Below are positions 8,007-16,911 of a DNA stretch of 64,000 nucleotides, piece after piece. Below the pieces are notes generated by a model. The model was not told where the DNA came from. It made no database searches and was given only the letters and a program-made list of their open reading frames with translations. The stretch spans positions 62,001 through 126,000 of the forward strand of contig JAEZXR010000107.1 of the NCBI GenBank assembly GCA_023419605.1. The letters run 5' to 3'. The position numbers were made by a program, and so were the translations under genes. Every line of letters starts with the position of its first letter. Positions within the stretch are counted from its first letter, which is position 1. This DNA is from Bacillota bacterium (GTDB lineage: Bacteria; Bacillota; Clostridia; Acetivibrionales; JAEZXR01).

Positions 8007-11000
8007 ATGTATTTTACCCAGGAAAGACTCAAAAGGATTTGTGACGAGTTAAAGGAATATACCCGCAGGGATCATCAGGAAGTGGAAAGTTTCAAATTTA
8101 AAGAAGGAAAATTCAAAGACGGCTACCAACAGAATCTGGATATCTCCTCATGGGAAATCTTCGATGCAAAGGAACGATGGGGCGGGAGAGACAAGCATTT
8201 CTGGTTCAGAACCGAGCTTAGCATACCGGAAACCTATGCAGGGAAAACTGTAGTATTTGAAGTGACGACAGGCCGGGAAAAAGATTGGGATGCCCTGAAT
8301 CCGCAATTTTTGATCTATGTCAACGGGAAGCTGGTACAGGGGCTGGATATAAACCACAGGGAAATTATTCTGACAGAAAACGCTGTTGCTGGAGAAACCT
8401 ATACCATTGCTCTGGATGCCTACTCCGGAATGAAGGAAGGCCTGGTAGAACTCAATGCCGGCATGGCCATTCTGGAAAGGGAGGTAGAGAAGCTTTTCTA
8501 TAATATAAAAGTACCGTTGGATGTTGCAGGTTTACTGGATAAGGACGACAAGAAGAGCATTGATATACTGAACTATCTGAATGAGGCTGCAAACAGGGTC
8601 GATCTACGGAAACCCTTCTCAGATAGTTTTACTGCATCGGTAAAAGAAGCCAATGAATACCTGAATTCCGAATTCTATGAAAAGTACTGCGGATGTGATA
8701 ATGTGATCGCTACCTGCGTGGGGCATACCCATATCGATGTAGCCTGGCTGTGGACTGTAGATCAGAGCCGGGAAAAAACCGCCCGCAGTTTTTCCACAGT
8801 ATTAAACCTCATGCGGGAATATCCTGAATATATCTTTATGTCCAGCCAGCCGCAGCTGTATAAATTTATAAAGGAAGACTATCCTGAGCTGTACGAGGAA
8901 ATAAAAGCGAGAGTCAAGGAAGGTAGATGGGAAGCAGAAGGTGCCATGTGGCTGGAAGCGGATTGCAATATCTCCTCCGGCGAATCCCTGGTACGGCAGG
9001 TTCTTTTTGGAACACGGTTCTTTGAGAAGGAATTCGGAGTGAAAAACAGAATCCTGTGGCTGCCGGATGTCTTCGGGTACAGTGCTGCATTACCGCAGAT
9101 TCTGAAAAAGTCAGGCATTGATTACTTCATGACCACAAAAATCAGTTGGAGCGAATATAACAAGCTTCCCTACGATACCTTTATGTGGAGAGGCATGGAC
9201 GAAACGGAGATATTGACACACTTTATAACTACAAGCGATATGAAAACCGTTGCGAAATCGCATTTTACCACCTATAACGGGGACCTTGTTCCCAAGCAGG
9301 TGATGGGTGCATGGCAGCGGTACCAGCAGAAGGATATAAACAATGATGTTCTTATCTCTTACGGATATGGAGATGGAGGTGGGGGGCCAACAAAGGAAAT
9401 GTTGGAAAACTCCAAGCGGCTCAGCAAAGGCATTCCCGGAAGCCCAAAGGTCAAACAGGGTACGGCGCTGGAATACTTCAAGAAACTGGAAGAAAAAGTA
9501 TCGGGAAAGAAGCGGCTGCCTAAGTGGGTGGGAGAACTATATCTTGAATATCACCGGGGTACCTATACTTCCATGGCCAGAAACAAGAAATACAACCGTA
9601 AGAGTGAATTCATGTACCAGGATGCTGAAATGCTGTCCATGATCAATGATACAGCAGCAGGGGCCGGAAGCTACCCGCAGGAACAACTGAATGCAGGCTG
9701 GGAAACCATACTGCTAAACCAGTTCCACGACATATTGCCCGGATCCTCCATCAAAGAGGTTTATGAAGATTCTCTCAATGACTATAAAAGGGTTACTGCT
9801 CAGGGAAAACAGATCATTGATAACGCCATAAACGGAATCGCGTCAAAGATCAACTTGAAAGAAAAAGCCGTTGTTGTATTTAACCAGCTGGCACATGACA
9901 GAAGTGACGTAGTTGAATTCCCGCTTCCGGAAGGATACAACGGCGTAAGCATCACGGATGCCGGCGGTACGAAAATTGTGAGTCAGGTTATTGAAGGCGG
10001 AAAGGTAATTTTCTACGCACAGAATGTACCGGCAAAGGGCTACAAAGTATTTTATGTAAGTAAGGCCAAGGGTGAAAATGAAAATGATGATATCGCTGTG
10101 ACTTCTAAAGGGTTCAGCAATAAATTCTTCCAAATTGCGCTGGATGACAGTGGCAGCATTGCCTCCATTTATGATGTCAGGGAGAAACGGGAAGTACTGA
10201 AAAACGGAGAGAAGGCCAATGTACTTCAGGCCTTCGAAGATAAGCCCCATAATTATGACGCCTGGGATATAAATATATATTATCAGGAGAAAATGTGGGA
10301 GATCCGTGAGGTTGAAAGCATAGAGGTTTTGGAGAGCGGACCGGTGAGGGCATGTATTTGTCTGAAGCGGAAGTTTCTGGACTCTACGCTGAAGCAAAAC
10401 ATTTATGTATATAACGATATCCCGCGTATCGATTTTGCTACTGTGGCGGACTGGAAGGAAAAGCAGATTCTTCTGAAAGCCGCGTTCCCCGTGGATATCC
10501 ATTCGGATAAGGCAGCTTATGAAATCCAGTATGGCAATGTGGAGCGGCCTACACACTGGAATACCAGCTGGGATTATGCTCGCTTTGAAGTATGCGCGCA
10601 TAAGTGGGCGGATCTATCGGAAGATGGATACGGCGTGAGCCTTTTAAATGATTGCAAGTTTGGACATGACATCAAGGAAAGTGTGATGCGTCTTACTTTA
10701 CTGAAATCGGCAACTCATCCGAATGTGGATGCGGATAGGGAGGTTCACGAATTTACCTATTCATTGTATCCGCACAAGGGCGGCTGGAAGGAAGCCGGTA
10801 CGGTACAAATGGCTTATGAGCTGAACTGCCCGATGTATGCGAAGGTTGAAGATGCGCATCCCGGCAGCCTGCAGGAAGAATTCTCCATGGTAAGAGTGGA
10901 TAAGGACAATGTAATCATAGAGGTTGTCAAAAAGGCGGAGGACAGCGAGGAGATCATAGTAAGGCTTTATGAATGTTACAACAGAAGGACGACGGCGACC

Positions 11001-11144
11001 CTTTGCTTCTTTAAGGAAATCGCAAAAGCGGCGGAATGTGATCTGATGGAAAATGAGTTGACAGAAATGCACACGAATGGAAATCAGATTGCATTTGAAA
11101 TAAAACCCTATGAAATAAAAACATTTAAGATCCGATTAAAATAA
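8007..11144 (+). CDS. Alpha-mannosidase, glycoside hydrolase family 38
   Basis: A large cytoplasmic-type GH38 enzyme of 1045 residues. The N-terminal beta-sandwich-like part (with WFRTELSIPETYAG) precedes the catalytic domain. The catalytic domain has the metal-binding HTHIDVAWLWT motif near residue 245, WLPDVFGYSAALPQIL, whose Asp matches the family nucleophile, and NQFHDILPGSSI. C-terminal beta domains complete the usual length. An ATG at 7998 abuts the GGGAGG site, so the ATG at 8007, with 9-base spacing, is the better start. The enzyme would trim terminal alpha-mannose from imported oligosaccharides. It stands alone: no sugar transporter is adjacent. Confidence 0.92.
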   Translation: MYFTQERLKRICDELKEYTRRDHQEVESFKFKEGKFKDGYQQNLDISSWEIFDAKERWGGRDKHFWFRTELSIPETYAGKTVVFEVTTGREKDWDALNPQFLIYVNGKLVQGLDINHREIILTENAVAGETYTIALDAYSGMKEGLVELNAGMAILEREVEKLFYNIKVPLDVAGLLDKDDKKSIDILNYLNEAANRVDLRKPFSDSFTASVKEANEYLNSEFYEKYCGCDNVIATCVGHTHIDVAWLWTVDQSREKTARSFSTVLNLMREYPEYIFMSSQPQLYKFIKEDYPELYEEIKARVKEGRWEAEGAMWLEADCNISSGESLVRQVLFGTRFFEKEFGVKNRILWLPDVFGYSAALPQILKKSGIDYFMTTKISWSEYNKLPYDTFMWRGMDETEILTHFITTSDMKTVAKSHFTTYNGDLVPKQVMGAWQRYQQKDINNDVLISYGYGDGGGGPTKEMLENSKRLSKGIPGSPKVKQGTALEYFKKLEEKVSGKKRLPKWVGELYLEYHRGTYTSMARNKKYNRKSEFMYQDAEMLSMINDTAAGAGSYPQEQLNAGWETILLNQFHDILPGSSIKEVYEDSLNDYKRVTAQGKQIIDNAINGIASKINLKEKAVVVFNQLAHDRSDVVEFPLPEGYNGVSITDAGGTKIVSQVIEGGKVIFYAQNVPAKGYKVFYVSKAKGENENDDIAVTSKGFSNKFFQIALDDSGSIASIYDVREKREVLKNGEKANVLQAFEDKPHNYDAWDINIYYQEKMWEIREVESIEVLESGPVRACICLKRKFLDSTLKQNIYVYNDIPRIDFATVADWKEKQILLKAAFPVDIHSDKAAYEIQYGNVERPTHWNTSWDYARFEVCAHKWADLSEDGYGVSLLNDCKFGHDIKESVMRLTLLKSATHPNVDADREVHEFTYSLYPHKGGWKEAGTVQMAYELNCPMYAKVEDAHPGSLQEEFSMVRVDKDNVIIEVVKKAEDSEEIIVRLYECYNRRTTATLCFFKEIAKAAECDLMENELTEMHTNGNQIAFEIKPYEIKTFKIRLK

Positions 11145-11158
11145 ATAATTGAATCCTA

Positions 11159-11238
11159 AAAACTCCACTATGCGAATATACTTTCATTAGAGCTTTTTTA
11201 TTAGAGACCGATGAAAGAGTGAGGCATAGTGGAGTTTT
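11159..11238 (+). promoter_or_regulatory. Long inverted repeat that buries the antiporter start codon
   Basis: The 15-base arm at 11159-11173 (ending CTCCACTATGC) is the exact reverse complement of 11224-11238. Inside, CTTTCAT (about 11181-11187) can pair with ATGAAAG (about 11211-11217). The GTG start of the next gene (11229) lies within the right arm and its ribosome site just before it. In RNA the stem would hide the start, so it may be a translation-control hairpin. It could also act as a weak terminator for the mannosidase gene. Confidence 0.5.
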
Positions 11239-12233
11239 ATATCATTGGATTGTTAATAAGTCTGGCTATTATACTGGTTAGTTGCGAACTATTTACAAAC
11301 GGAATCGAATGGTTGGGAAAAATGCTGAAGCTGGGAGATGGCGTAGTTGGAAGCATATTTTCAGCGATAGGAACCTGTCTTCCGGAGACCATGATACCCA
11401 TCATCGCGATACTGTTTTCCGGGGATAGTAAGGAAAATGTCGATGTGGGCATTGGGGCGATTTTAGGAGCTCCTTTCATGCTGAGCACCCTTGCTTTTTT
11501 CATAACCGGGTTGAGTGTGCTGGTGTTTAAACAGAGGAGAAGAACCGGGATGGAGATGCAGGTGAATAATAGCATATTGAAGAGGGACATCGGCTTTTTT
11601 ATCGTTGTTTATGCCTTTGGGATATCGGCTGCCTTTATAGATAATAAGTTGATCAAAAATATAATTGCGGCTCTACTGCCGGTTTTATACGTGTATTATG
11701 TGCTGTTGACGGTGCGAAGAGATCACCAATCCCATGGGAGTATCGATGCACTTTATCTGAAAAAATATCTGAATTTACCGACGACGGGTCCGGTCGTTGC
11801 GGTACAGATTTCACTGGCATTACTGGGGATCGTATTTGGCGCGGAGCTGTTTGTCGGAAACATTCGTGATACATCCCACTTGTTTGGCATATCTCCCTTG
11901 GTACTTTCATTGATTATAACACCCATTGCAACAGAACTTCCGGAGAAGTTTAACAGTATCATCTGGATCGCTAAAAAAAAGGACACACTGGCCTTAGGGA
12001 ATATAACAGGAGCCATGGTTTTCCAAAGCTGCATTCCGGTATCCATTGGCATTATCGCTACATCCTGGGAACTGGACGGTAAGGCCCTTATTAGTGCACT
12101 GATCGCCGTTGCGTCTGCGTCCCTGACGTACCTGTGGATTGCAGCAAAGGAAAAGCTGACACCCGCCCCCCTTTTAGCGGGTGGAGCTTTCTACGCCATT
12201 TTCATATTCCTGCTCATTAGAATATATTTTTAA
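11229..12233 (+). CDS. Sodium/calcium exchanger family membrane protein
   Basis: This 334-residue protein has about ten hydrophobic segments in two halves, as expected for the Ca2+:cation antiporter (CaCA/YrbG-type) family. The repeated alpha motifs are visible as GDGVVGSIFSAIGTCLPETMIP near residue 40 and GISPLVLSLIITPIATELPEK near residue 225. Each holds the Ser/Thr-x-x-Pro-Glu core that lines the ion site. The start is GTG with a GAGTGAGG site, in an inverted-repeat arm. The 3' end overlaps by 17 bases the convergent DUF4363 gene. The exact ion is not predictable. Confidence 0.85.
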   Translation: MEFYIIGLLISLAIILVSCELFTNGIEWLGKMLKLGDGVVGSIFSAIGTCLPETMIPIIAILFSGDSKENVDVGIGAILGAPFMLSTLAFFITGLSVLVFKQRRRTGMEMQVNNSILKRDIGFFIVVYAFGISAAFIDNKLIKNIIAALLPVLYVYYVLLTVRRDHQSHGSIDALYLKKYLNLPTTGPVVAVQISLALLGIVFGAELFVGNIRDTSHLFGISPLVLSLIITPIATELPEKFNSIIWIAKKKDTLALGNITGAMVFQSCIPVSIGIIATSWELDGKALISALIAVASASLTYLWIAAKEKLTPAPLLAGGAFYAIFIFLLIRIYF

Positions 12234-12606
12234 GTGTAAGAGTTTCCCTGTCCGGAATATGCTCAATCAGGTTTTTAAGAACTCCAGCCTCTGCCAGCGC
12301 GAGGGCTTGTTCTTTTGCTTCAATGTATTTTGACATTCTTGACAGGGAAATATCAATATTGTCAATCTCAAAATGATCAATCAGCACGGTCCATTTCTTT
12401 TCTGTTTTATCCCAGTTGCTTTCTATGGTTTGCAGCTGCTCTTCCGTTTTATCCCAGTTACCTTCCTTTATTGTTTTTTCTATCTCGTCAACATGGTTTG
12501 CAATGTCCTGGGATGTAGTGCTCAGGACGCGGTTTGTATAACTGCTAAAAGCAAAAATAACAGCCAGAAGCAGAACGATACAGGTAATTACTTTAAAAGA
12601 ATGCAT
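12217..12606 (-). CDS. DUF4363 family protein
   Basis: A 129-residue protein with a single N-terminal hydrophobic segment (about residues 5-22) and a charged helical remainder with EGNWDKTEEQLQTIESNWDKTEKKW. This pattern is typical of clostridial DUF4363 proteins, which are often encoded directly downstream of a YetF-type protein, as here (5-bp gap). It is probably membrane-anchored with the helical part outside. Function is unknown. Confidence 0.75.
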   Translation of the reverse strand: MHSFKVITCIVLLLAVIFAFSSYTNRVLSTTSQDIANHVDEIEKTIKEGNWDKTEEQLQTIESNWDKTEKKWTVLIDHFEIDNIDISLSRMSKYIEAKEQALALAEAGVLKNLIEHIPDRETLTLKNIF

Positions 12607-12611
12607 AGCGA

Positions 12612-13295
12612 TTAATGCCCCTTTCTTGCTTCCTTCACTTGAAAATATAATTTTTTATTTGCATCCAGGCTTGCGAAAAGAACATCCCTTGTGTGTTTAA
12701 CACCGTTCTTTTTAAGCTCATTTTCCAGCCAGGCTACATCTACTTTTGCTTTGAAGAGGTTTTGGTGAATGACTAAGCCGTCTACGATTACATCCCATGC
12801 CATACCATCCTCCGCTACGGGTAATTTCATATCACCGGTCGTTACGGGACGCTTATTCGATTTCGGAATGACACTGACTTGTCCATTGGTTTCCAATATG
12901 GCAAAATTAACATCGGCGATGTTGGGAGTATCTTTAATTCTCAGCTGCTCGAGGAGGTCATTTAAAGTATACAATTCTGTTCTTAAATTTTCTTCAACAA
13001 TCTTTCCGTTTTCAATAAGGACACTAGGCCTTCCGCATATAACTCCCCTGGCTTTTACACTTTTTAGCGAAACGAAGGAGATTATGATTTGTGCGATTAA
13101 AAGTGTTAAAATAGGGATGATCCCATTTATCAGAGGAATTCCCGTATCCTGCATAGGAACTGCGGCCAGTTCTGATATCATGATGGCAATCGCCAGTTCA
13201 AAGGGCTGAAGTTGGCCAATCTGCCTTTTGCCCATAATCCGCATTACGATGATGACGATTGTATAAAGAATTAATGCCCTGATAAATATTACCAT
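12612..13295 (-). CDS. YetF/DUF421 family membrane protein
   Basis: A 227-residue protein with three N-terminal membrane segments (residues 1-80) containing MGKRQIGQLQPFELAIAIMISELA, then a soluble YetF-type domain with RPSVLIENGKI and ELYTLNDLLEQLRIK. The start has a GGAGGTTGAT site. Members occur widely in spore formers and some are spore or germination related, but no biochemical role is established. It forms a two-gene unit with the DUF4363 gene. Confidence 0.85.
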   Translation of the reverse strand: MVIFIRALILYTIVIIVMRIMGKRQIGQLQPFELAIAIMISELAAVPMQDTGIPLINGIIPILTLLIAQIIISFVSLKSVKARGVICGRPSVLIENGKIVEENLRTELYTLNDLLEQLRIKDTPNIADVNFAILETNGQVSVIPKSNKRPVTTGDMKLPVAEDGMAWDVIVDGLVIHQNLFKAKVDVAWLENELKKNGVKHTRDVLFASLDANKKLYFQVKEARKGH

Positions 13296-13655
13296 TAAAA
13301 ATCAACCTCCAGATTAAGATATCTATATTTTATGGTATTCATAGTTTCTTATACATAAGGATGGTTTTGCATACCAAGGCAGCAATAAGAAGCTTTAATG
13401 ATAGCAATAGTACGATATGTAAAGTGTAGTCGAGAAAAAGCATTATAATAGAAGTTAATCGGATGCAAAGAACATGAAAACGAAGTATAAGCGATTTGCG
13501 CTGAGTTATATATTGGTGCGGTAAATGGTATAATTAATGTTATTGGGCTATTTTCGTCAATATGAAAGGCTCTTTATTTGTTTTATGGAAAAATAGTAAT
13601 CTTATTATAGAAGTTGCTTGTATTATAGCCTTCAAAAATTGCAGGGGGACTGTAT
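13296..13655. other. Intergenic region between yetF-like gene and trkA operon
   Basis: This 360-bp divergent intergenic region is A/T-rich. It carries the yetF ribosome site at its left end and an extended -10 promoter (13526-13534). I looked for a c-di-AMP (ydaO) riboswitch, common before K+ uptake genes, and saw no matching motif. Confidence 0.5.
13526..13534 (+). promoter_or_regulatory. Extended -10 promoter for the K+ uptake operon
   Basis: TGGTATAAT is a TGn-TATAAT extended -10 element 122 bases before the first trkA-like gene. No good -35 is visible, which is tolerated with an extended -10. Confidence 0.4.
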
Positions 13656-14267
13656 ATGCACATAATAGTAGTAGGCTGTGGAAAAGTGGGCGCAAAATTT
13701 GCGGAGATTTTATCTCTTGAAGGGCATGATGTTGCCATTATTGACAACGATAGCAATGCATTCAAGGCATTAGGTTCAGGATTCGGCGGAATTACCATAA
13801 CAGGAGTTCCCATTGACCAGGATATTTTAAAGCAGGCAGGTATTGAGACAGCGGATGCGGTAGCAGCCGTAACACCGGATGATAATGTAAATGTAATGGT
13901 ATCACAGGTTGCAAAGGAAATATTTAAGGTACCTAAGGTAATTGCAAGAATCTACAACCCTTCCAGGGAACATGTATTTCACGCATTTGGGTTGGAAACC
14001 ATATGTCCCACAGAGTTGACGGTAGAGGTGATCCATGCCAAGCTTCTGGGTGAAAATGATCGTTTGCGGCATGTTATAGGGAGCGCTGACTTTGTATTTC
14101 GACATGAAAAGCTGCAGAAAAGTTATGAGGGCAAAAAAGTTGAATCCGTAAAAACCGGGAGAAATGAAGCCGTATTTGGAGTAGTGCGGAATGGGAATTT
14201 TGAATTCACAAATGGTACAATGGTTCTAAAGAGGGAAGATGTGCTCGTTATAGCAAGAAAAGAGTGA
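13656..14267 (+). CDS. TrkA-type K+ transport regulatory subunit 1
   Basis: A 203-residue protein starting with the Rossmann motif MHIIVVGCGKVGAKFAEIL, then AIIDND (the acidic end of strand 2) and DAVAAVTPDDNVNVMVSQVAK. This is a single RCK/TrkA_N domain followed by a short RCK_C segment (GRNEAVFGVVRNGNFEF...DVLVIARKE). Such subunits bind NAD(H), ATP/ADP or c-di-AMP and gate the membrane K+ channel. It is 24 bp from a second TrkA-like gene, so a hetero-ring of two subunits is possible. Confidence 0.85.
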   Translation: MHIIVVGCGKVGAKFAEILSLEGHDVAIIDNDSNAFKALGSGFGGITITGVPIDQDILKQAGIETADAVAAVTPDDNVNVMVSQVAKEIFKVPKVIARIYNPSREHVFHAFGLETICPTELTVEVIHAKLLGENDRLRHVIGSADFVFRHEKLQKSYEGKKVESVKTGRNEAVFGVVRNGNFEFTNGTMVLKREDVLVIARKE

Positions 14268-14291
14268 TAGTGTCATATGGAGGGTACCAAT

Positions 14292-14948
14292 ATGTACGTG
14301 GTTATTATCGGAGGCGGTAAAGTGGGATATTACCTGGTTAAAACCCTTTTACCGTATAAGCATAAAATTGCTGTAGTTGAAAGAAATAAGGAACTCTGTA
14401 AGAAAATTGCCAATGAGTTAAATATATCTGTTATCCATGGTGATGGAACTAATATCGATGATCTATCAGATGTGGAAGTCAATAAAGCCAACATTTTGAT
14501 TGCAGTTACAGGAAAGGATGAGGACAATCTCATCGCCTGCCAGCTGGCAAAAAGAAATTTTGGGGTAAAGAGGACCATCGCTCGTGTCAATAATCCCAAA
14601 AACATCACCGTTTTTGAAAGACTGGGAGTAGATATTGCAGTAAGCAGTACCTCTATTATCGCGGATCTTATCGAACAGGAAGTGGATTATTCGGGTATGA
14701 AAACGCTTATGAAACTAAAAAGCGGAAGAGTCGTACTCAGTGAGATTTTAATAAGCAAATCTTCACCCGTATGCAATAAAAGCCTTAAGGACATTGAATT
14801 GCCGAGAGATTGCGTACTCATATCCGTCATTCGGGATGAAGAGGTTATCATACCTAACGGCTTCACTGTGCTCCATGAAGGAGACTATATTATTGCAGTA
14901 TCTTCAAAGGAAGACCAGCAGGAACTAAAGAATTTCTTTATAGGATAA
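14292..14948 (+). CDS. TrkA-type K+ transport regulatory subunit 2
   Basis: A GGAGGG site (14279-14284) fits the ATG at 14292 better than the ATG at 14277, giving 218 residues. The Rossmann motif MYVVIIGGGKVGYYLVKTL, then AVVERNKELCKKIA and VIHGDGTNIDDL define TrkA_N. The C-terminal 80 residues form a TrkA_C domain (LSEILISKSSPVCNKSLKDI...GDYIIAVSS). With the previous gene and the channel gene downstream it forms a K+ uptake operon of the Ktr/Trk type. Confidence 0.87.
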   Translation: MYVVIIGGGKVGYYLVKTLLPYKHKIAVVERNKELCKKIANELNISVIHGDGTNIDDLSDVEVNKANILIAVTGKDEDNLIACQLAKRNFGVKRTIARVNNPKNITVFERLGVDIAVSSTSIIADLIEQEVDYSGMKTLMKLKSGRVVLSEILISKSSPVCNKSLKDIELPRDCVLISVIRDEEVIIPNGFTVLHEGDYIIAVSSKEDQQELKNFFIG

Positions 14949-14991
14949 ATTGCCTGACAGTAAGGCAATACGATTCAAGACAGGTGAGAAT

Positions 14992-16353
14992 ATGAATAAT
15001 TTGACAATTCGATCAAAAAATAATAAGCTGCTTAATGTTGCACCCACCCGGATTATTGTAAGCAGCTTCGCCATTTTAATTTTGGTGGGGGCTTTTTTAT
15101 TAAATCTGCCCATTGCCTCCAGAAGCGGACAAAGCATTGGGTTCCTCAATGCGCTTTTTACAGCTACTTCTGCCGGGTGTGTTACAGGGTTGATAGTGGC
15201 AGATACCCTCACACAATGGACTCCCTTCGGGCAAATTGTTATTATCACACTCATACAGGTTGGCGGACTGGGTATTGTAACTCTTGCTACCTTTTTTTCC
15301 ATTCTTTTAGGCCGAAAAGTAGGCTTAAAAGGAATGCTGCTGGCACAGGAATCCATCAACCATTTTAGTTACGAAGGTGTACTCAAACTGGTGAAGAAGG
15401 TGGTACTGGTTACACTGGGCATCGAGTTTATCGGTGCGGCACTTTTGTCTATCAGCTTTGTACCGAAGTTCGGCCTCAGAGGTTTTTACGTAGGGCTCTT
15501 CCATTCCATTTCGGCCTTCTGCAATGCGGGGTTTGATATTATAGGAGGATTTAAAAGTCTTACAGAATATAACAATGATCCTATCGTCATATATACCATT
15601 GCCTTGCTGATTATTATCGGCGGATTGGGCTTCATGGTTTGGAAGGATTTATTCGAATATAGAAAAAATAAAAGCCTGCTTTTGCATACAAAAGTTGTAC
15701 TTATTGTAACAGCATGCCTGATTTTCTTTGGAGCTGTGTTTTTCTTTGCATTCGAGTATAATAATGTTGCCACCATGGGAAAGCTTACTTTTTTTGAAAA
15801 GGTCAATGCCGCCTTTTTCCATTCGGTAGTGTGCAGAACAGCAGGATTCAATTCCTTGCCTACCAATGACATGCGGGAGATATCCAAACTGACAACGGTA
15901 ATCCTTATGTTTATAGGCGCTGCGCCGGGTTCTACGGGAGGCGGTATCAAGGTAACCACTTTTGGAGTATTGATTATGGCTATGATTTGTCAAATCAAGG
16001 GCTTCGAAGATACGACTATATTTAAGAAAAAGGTCTCCCAGTTGGTTGTAAATAAATCTCTTACCATTACAGGAATCAGCCTTATGCTTGTGATTGTGGT
16101 AACTACCATTATACTGGCTGTGGAAAATTCGTCCTTAATCAATGTATTGTACGAGGCAACTTCCGCTTTCGGTACAGTAGGAATATCTACCGGGATAACT
16201 CCGGGACTAAAAAGTACCAGTAAGATTGCACTGATTCTTACGATGTTTCTCGGAAGAGTGGGGCCTGTCTCTTTTGCCATTGCGCTGACTTTACGGGCGC
16301 AAAAGAAAAGTACGGATGTAATCTATCCGGAAGGAAAGATTGTTGTGGGATAA
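14992..16353 (+). CDS. TrkH/KtrB-type K+ transporter membrane subunit
   Basis: A 453-residue polytopic protein. The frame extends up to a TTG at 14950, but AGGTGA (14982-14987) before the ATG at 14992 marks the likely start. Four pore-like repeats are recognisable around ATSAGCVTGL, SAFCNAGFDI, VVCRTAGFNS and ATSAFGTVGIS, each carrying the filter-type Gly. This is the Ktr/Trk K+ (Na+) translocating subunit. It lies 43 bp after the second TrkA gene, with a strong terminator after it. Confidence 0.92.
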   Translation: MNNLTIRSKNNKLLNVAPTRIIVSSFAILILVGAFLLNLPIASRSGQSIGFLNALFTATSAGCVTGLIVADTLTQWTPFGQIVIITLIQVGGLGIVTLATFFSILLGRKVGLKGMLLAQESINHFSYEGVLKLVKKVVLVTLGIEFIGAALLSISFVPKFGLRGFYVGLFHSISAFCNAGFDIIGGFKSLTEYNNDPIVIYTIALLIIIGGLGFMVWKDLFEYRKNKSLLLHTKVVLIVTACLIFFGAVFFFAFEYNNVATMGKLTFFEKVNAAFFHSVVCRTAGFNSLPTNDMREISKLTTVILMFIGAAPGSTGGGIKVTTFGVLIMAMICQIKGFEDTTIFKKKVSQLVVNKSLTITGISLMLVIVVTTIILAVENSSLINVLYEATSAFGTVGISTGITPGLKSTSKIALILTMFLGRVGPVSFAIALTLRAQKKSTDVIYPEGKIVVG

Positions 16354-16360
16354 AAACATA

Positions 16361-16400
16361 AACATAAAAAACAGCAGGCTCTCCTGCTGTTTTTTATGTT
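16361..16400. terminator. Bidirectional terminator between trkH-like gene and SASP
   Basis: An 18-bp perfect stem (16361-16378 with 16383-16400; core ACAGCAGG/CCTGCTGT) is flanked by A and T tracts. It serves both convergent genes. Confidence 0.9.
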
Positions 16401-16406
16401 TACTAT

Positions 16407-16592
16407 TTATTGCTGGTTGTAGTTCTTACCAGTGTAGGATTCGAATACCTTTTTAACGATGTTACCGCCAACTTTTCCAGCATCTTTTGAAGTGATGTCT
16501 CCGTTATATCCCTGCTTTAAGTTTACACCTACTTGGCTGGCAATTTCGTACTTCATCTGATCGAATGATGTTTTGCTTCTGCTGTTTGCCAT
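16407..16592 (-). CDS. Small acid-soluble spore protein, alpha/beta type
   Basis: A 61-residue protein (MANSRSKTSFDQMKYEIA...). The conserved EIASQVGV segment includes the E-I/A site cut by the GPR germination protease, and the C-terminal half has GYNGDITSKDAGKVGGNIVK. These proteins coat DNA in the forespore. AGGAGGTGAT lies eight bases before the ATG at 16592; an in-frame TTG two codons upstream is less likely. The family is normally transcribed by forespore sigma-G. It is direct evidence for sporulation in this organism. Confidence 0.95.
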   Translation of the reverse strand: MANSRSKTSFDQMKYEIASQVGVNLKQGYNGDITSKDAGKVGGNIVKKVFESYTGKNYNQQ

Positions 16593-16764
16593 GTTCAATC
16601 ACCTCCTCAATAGATATTATGGCTGGAAACTATGGGATTATGTATAGTAAAAATTGGTTAATGAAAAAAACTTTAAATAATGTCGAATTTGTAGTAGACG
16701 AAATAAAAAGTATGTGATATACTCTTATTCGAAATGAATGAGTATTTTGAAATGCTTTTAAATT

Positions 16765-16863
16765 AGTCCCGTGAGGCTGGTAAAGTGTTTATGAATGAAG
16801 TTTTTATGTTATGCTATGATTGTATACATAAGCTTCTTACCAGCTGGGTAAGGAGCTTTTTTT
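16765..16863 (+). promoter_or_regulatory. PyrR-binding attenuator upstream of uracil permease
   Basis: AGTCCCGTGAGGCT at 16765-16778 matches the PyrR binding loop consensus ARUCCNGNGAGGYU at every position. A terminator follows (16830-16863, AAGCTTCTTACC / GGTAAGGAGCTT, then T7). GCTGGTAA (16776-16783) can pair with TTACCAGC (16837-16844) to form the competing antiterminator. When UMP/UTP is abundant, PyrR would bind and favour termination. Confidence 0.9.
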
Positions 16864-16911
16864 AATGCTTGGATACCTGGTTTGTGTAAAAATTATTAAG
16901 GGGGAGTTCAA

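Noticed and set aside
9843..10601. 252-codon minus-strand frame inside the alpha-mannosidase gene
   Set aside because: Fully antisense to a clear GH38 domain, with no ribosome site or family signal; a shadow frame.
13296..13655. c-di-AMP (ydaO) riboswitch upstream of the K+ uptake operon
   Set aside because: The conserved ydaO segments are not present; only an extended -10 promoter is visible.
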